A stretch of DNA of 8,393 nt from Fimbriimonadales bacterium. GTDB taxonomy: Bacteria > Armatimonadota > Fimbriimonadia > Fimbriimonadales > GBS-DC. Shown here one piece after another: positions 6,268-8,393 of the stretch. Position numbers and translations under genes: made by a program. The notes beneath the pieces were generated by a model. It ran no database searches. It was not told the origin of the DNA and worked only from the letters and a program-made list of their open reading frames with translations. The stretch's first letter is position 1. Each line of letters starts with the position of its first letter. The stretch lies in contig JAOAFW010000011.1 in the NCBI GenBank assembly GCA_026416065.1, forward strand, positions 1 through 8,393, given 5' to 3'.

Positions 6268-6930
6268 CTGAATCATCGCGCCCAGGAGTTGCCATAGCCA
6301 GCTGCCCATCAGCCCCAGCACGATGGCAAGCACGATAACCACCAGCCCACCCGCTATAGAGCCGCGTAGCATCGCGATGATACCGCAGATTAGCCCGCCA
6401 AACAAGCCAACCGGCGGGACGCACAGCCCGAACATCGCCAGCAGCACCCCCGCGGTGATGCACCCTCGCGCACTGCGATAGCGTCGAGCGGCGGGCATGG
6501 ATAAATCCACTGGGCTTACGGGTGGCGGCGCGGTCGTGTAGGGATTCGGCGCGGCGACCGTCGGCGGCTGTACGACGACAGGCGCGCCCCCGCGCAGCGA
6601 ATCCGCCGCCTGCTTCGCGCCAATCAGCGTGGGGTCCAAGCGATAGGCGTTCTCGTAGGCTTTGAGGGCGTCCTGCAGCCTGCCCTGACGGTGCAGATAC
6701 GCCCCCCAGTTGTAAAAAATGTAGGCGTCGTGCGGATTGAGTGCAATCGCCTGCGCGAAATGCTTCTCGGCGTTTGTGTTGTTGCCTGCGTGGGCGTAGG
6801 CAAGCGCGAGGTAGAGGTGAACGCGCGGCTCGCGGGGCTGCTCGGCGACGGCACGCTGCAGAAACGGCAGCGCATCGGCATACTTGCCCTGCTGCATTAG
6901 CTCGTAGCCAATTTCTACGGCGGAACGCAC
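6250..6930 (-). CDS. TPR-repeat protein with two C-terminal membrane segments
   Basis: The protein has 226 residues. The N-terminal 102 residues form three tetratricopeptide repeats (ALPFLQRAVAEQPREP; NAEKHFAQAIALNPHD; ALKAYENAYRLDP), a protein-binding scaffold. A Pro/Ala/Thr/Val-rich linker (about 114-143) follows. Two hydrophobic segments at about 157-188 and 190-217, joined by a short LRGS turn, give a helical hairpin like that of DUF4190-type membrane proteins. No signal peptide is present, so the TPR part should stay in the cytoplasm with the protein anchored from its C-terminus. The start is GTG at 6930; an in-frame TAG lies seven codons upstream. AGGGG is 13 bases away, which is a weak site. 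The gene converges on the small coiled-coil gene with an 18-bp coding overlap and diverges from the MarR gene. Partner unknown. Confidence 0.82.
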   Translation of the reverse strand: MRSAVEIGYELMQQGKYADALPFLQRAVAEQPREPRVHLYLALAYAHAGNNTNAEKHFAQAIALNPHDAYIFYNWGAYLHRQGRLQDALKAYENAYRLDPTLIGAKQAADSLRGGAPVVVQPPTVAAPNPYTTAPPPVSPVDLSMPAARRYRSARGCITAGVLLAMFGLCVPPVGLFGGLICGIIAMLRGSIAGGLVVIVLAIVLGLMGSWLWQLLGAMIQSVAPM

Positions 6931-7027
6931 GGTTAAAGCATACCCCTAAACTGGATATCCCCGCTTGAGGGAAGTATTATTTAGCCACGCTATACTTTTG
7001 AGGTATCCTTAAGGCAGGTGAGACCTG
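6931..7027. promoter_or_regulatory. Divergent promoter region between the TPR and MarR genes
   Basis: This is a 97-bp A+T-richer gap. On the plus strand TATACT (6991-6996) is the best -10 box for the MarR gene; TTGAGG (6965-6970) lies 20 bases upstream, longer than the normal 16-18. GGATATCC (6953-6960) and CCTTAAGG (7007-7014) are short perfect palindromes, the latter between the -10 box and the ribosome binding site, where a self-repressing MarR operator could lie. AGGTGAG (7016-7022) precedes the GTG start. Confidence 0.4.
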
Positions 7028-7597
7028 GTGAAGGAAACTATTCAATTGCCCGTCGCATTGACGGAGGAGCTACTGAACCACGCGGAGCTGGTCGCGCAGG
7101 TGTTCCTGCAGGCGATGTACACTTCAATCGGCGAAAAGCTGCTGGAGGAACTGGCTGAGTCCGACCTTACGTATTCGCAGATGCAGGCGCTGCGCTATCT
7201 GTATACCCATAGGCGCGTCACGGTCGGCGATCTGGCGGAAGGGTTGAACATCTCATATCCCTCAGCGACCAATATGATTCATCGCTTAGAGAAAAAAGGT
7301 CTAATAAGGCGTGTAGCAAATCCGCGCGATCGGCGTCAAGTTGGGCTCACGCTGACGGATTCCGGGCACGAGATTATCCAGCGAGTGGATCAGGAGCGTC
7401 GCCAGCGATTTGCGACGGTGCTGGCGCAAATGAACTCGCCAGAGCGACGCGCGTTCATTGAGGGCTTGAGCGCCTTCATCCGTGCGGGGGTTGAGTCAGG
7501 CACGCTGAAAGCAGTCGATGTCTGTCTCCAGTGTGGCTTGAGTGCTGACCCGAACTGCCCGCTGGTGGAAATGCACGCAGTGGAAGTATGTCGTTAA
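7028..7597 (+). CDS. MarR-family transcriptional regulator with a Cys-rich C-terminal tail
   Basis: The protein has 189 residues. The winged helix-turn-helix spans about 45-112: SQMQALRYLYTHRRVTVGDL, then EGLNISYPSATNMIHRLEKKG as recognition helix, then the wing NPRDRRQVGLTLT with the family's DRR signature. Flanking helices (10-42 and 115-155) form the dimerisation part. MarR proteins are dimeric repressors or activators that often sense small ligands or oxidants. Beyond the usual end, the tail 162-189 carries CLQCG (Cys166, Cys169), Cys177, His183 and Cys188, a possible zinc, iron-sulfur or thiol switch. The start is GTG at 7028 with AGGTGAG about five bases upstream. It is divergent from the TPR gene, a natural candidate target along with itself. 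Family sure; metal or redox role inferred. Confidence 0.92.
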   Translation: MKETIQLPVALTEELLNHAELVAQVFLQAMYTSIGEKLLEELAESDLTYSQMQALRYLYTHRRVTVGDLAEGLNISYPSATNMIHRLEKKGLIRRVANPRDRRQVGLTLTDSGHEIIQRVDQERRQRFATVLAQMNSPERRAFIEGLSAFIRAGVESGTLKAVDVCLQCGLSADPNCPLVEMHAVEVCR

Positions 7598-7792
7598 GCC
7601 AAGCCCCCGAGCCTGTTCCAACGCACTGAGCACAGCCTCCTGCGTAGCTGGGCGCACATCGTGCCGCGGGGGAGTAAGGGGCGCTGGGCGTTGTCAAGTG
7701 GGTACTGGGATGGAGGATACATTCGTATACACCTCTTCACACATAGTCAATCCTCGAAAATCTATGGTATAATACCCACGAGGGCAAAAGGG
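7598..7792. other. 195-bp intergenic region between marR and the glycosyltransferase
   Basis: No convincing gene or classical terminator is seen. The left part (7598-7680) is G+C-rich; its minus strand can be read for about 25 codons as a plausible protein fragment (HDVRPATQEAVLSALEQA...), but there is no start and the frame runs into the marR antisense. The right part (7690-7792) is A+T-richer and holds the promoter of the next gene. Confidence 0.5.
7744..7784 (+). promoter_or_regulatory. Extended -10 promoter of the glycosyltransferase gene
   Basis: TAGTCA (7744-7749, four of six matches to -35) is followed by 18 bases and a perfect TATAAT (7768-7773), with TG one base upstream as an extended -10. 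The predicted start near 7780 leaves a short leader with AGGG (7781-7784), eight bases before the ATG at 7793. GGTAT-A-ATACC (7766-7776) makes the -10 region nearly palindromic. Confidence 0.6.
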
Positions 7793-8393
7793 ATGAACCA
7801 GGAACCGCTGGTCAGTGTAATCGTGCCCGTCTACAACGAAGAGGCGACGCTTGCGGAGCTGCTGGAGCGGCTGCGACGCGCGCCCTTCCGCAAAGAAATC
7901 ATCGTCGTGGACGACGGCTCCAAAGACAAAACCCCCGACATCTTAGCCGAGCAGCCTGACATCGTAGCCATTCGCCACGAGCGCAATCGGGGCAAGGGCG
8001 CCGCCATCCGCACCGGCATCGCCCACGCTACGGGCGACATCATCATTATTCAGGACGCCGACTTAGAGTATGACCCCAACGAAATTCCGCGCGTGATTGA
8101 ACCCATAGTCAAGGGCGAGACCACTGTCGCCTACGGCTCACGCTTTTTCAAAGGGCTACCTAAAGATATGCCCTTCCCCAATAAGGTGGCGAATGTGCTG
8201 CTGGCATGGGCGGTGCGGTTGCTGTTCTGGTATCCCCTCACGGATGAAGCGACCTGCTACAAAGCGTTCCGAGCCGATGTGCTGAATTCGATGAACTTGA
8301 AATGCGAGCGGTTTGAGTTTTGTCCGGAGGTGACCGCGAAGTCGCTCAAGCGTGGAATCAAGATTCGAGAGGTGGAGCTGCACAACTACCGCC
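7793..8393 (+). CDS. Family 2 glycosyltransferase (DPM1-like), 3' end cut by the window
   Basis: Two hundred codons are present and the frame is open at the right edge. The GT-A fold signature of family GT2 is clear: VSVIVPVYNEEATL (7-20), EIIVVDDGSKDKT (35-47) with the nucleotide-binding Asp40/Asp41, NRGKGAAIRTGI (65-76), and the DxD-type metal site IIIIQDADLEYDP (83-95; Asp88/Asp90). GSRF (115-118), DEATCYKAFR (151-160) and FEFCPEV (174-180) fit the dolichyl/undecaprenyl-phosphate mannose or glucose synthase branch. Such enzymes transfer a sugar from a nucleotide donor to a lipid carrier at the inner face of the membrane; the donor cannot be told. Whether C-terminal membrane segments follow is unknown. 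ATG at 7793 follows AGGG and a strong promoter. Confidence 0.93.
   Translation, partial: MNQEPLVSVIVPVYNEEATLAELLERLRRAPFRKEIIVVDDGSKDKTPDILAEQPDIVAIRHERNRGKGAAIRTGIAHATGDIIIIQDADLEYDPNEIPRVIEPIVKGETTVAYGSRFFKGLPKDMPFPNKVANVLLAWAVRLLFWYPLTDEATCYKAFRADVLNSMNLKCERFEFCPEVTAKSLKRGIKIREVELHNYR

Noticed and set aside
7542..7772. Plus-strand open frame of 76 codons after marR
   Set aside because: It overlaps marR out of frame, crosses the glycosyltransferase promoter region and has no motif or ribosome binding site.

Overview
The window is a compact bacterial chromosome segment of moderately high GC content. It shows no tRNA, rRNA, CRISPR array, transposase or phage gene. Lipoate biosynthesis, an HtrA-type protease, multi-GAF and TPR proteins and TATAAT-like -10 boxes point to a free-living bacterium. 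The style (G+C-rich hairpin repeats, small membrane/coiled-coil proteins, many tandem PDZ and GAF domains) would suit Armatimonadota, Chloroflexota or a similar lineage. That placement is a guess from style, not a result.

Left half (1-5600, minus strand): a tightly packed five-gene cluster, probably one operon read from 5600 towards 1. In order of transcription it holds (i) an exported HtrA/Deg-type serine protease with an intact His/Asp/Ser triad and, unusually, four PDZ-like domains; (ii) a secreted protein with the same protease fold whose three catalytic positions are all replaced, i.e. a pseudoprotease; (iii) lipB, octanoyltransferase of lipoate synthesis, whose 5' end contains a 100-bp G+C-rich inverted repeat translated in frame; (iv) a protein made of three GAF-like domains with no visible output domain; (v) the N-terminal 163 codons of a PD-(D/E)XK (RecB-type) nuclease that runs off the window. 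The junctions are +11 bp, a 4-bp ATGA overlap, +51 bp and an 8-bp overlap, which indicates translational coupling at several points.

Middle (5601-6267): a 60-bp divergent promoter region with a 24-bp imperfect palindrome carrying oppositely oriented -10 boxes. It separates htrA from a plus-strand pair of tandemly duplicated 98-codon genes. Each encodes one N-terminal membrane segment followed by a coiled coil with a shared LR(E/D)TST...SLQ...LQERV signature, so they are probably paralogous membrane-anchored scaffold proteins.

Right part (6250-8393): a minus-strand gene for a TPR protein with two C-terminal membrane segments converges on the second small gene with an 18-bp coding overlap. Divergent from it is a MarR-family regulator with an extra Cys-rich C-terminal tail (CxxC plus two more Cys). 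A non-coding stretch of about 195 bp with a good extended -10 promoter then leads to a family 2 glycosyltransferase that is cut by the window end.

The points most worth a second look are the active HtrA/pseudo-HtrA pair, the four-PDZ architecture, the hairpin repeat inside lipB, the twin small membrane proteins sharing a palindromic divergent promoter with htrA, and the Cys tail on the MarR protein.
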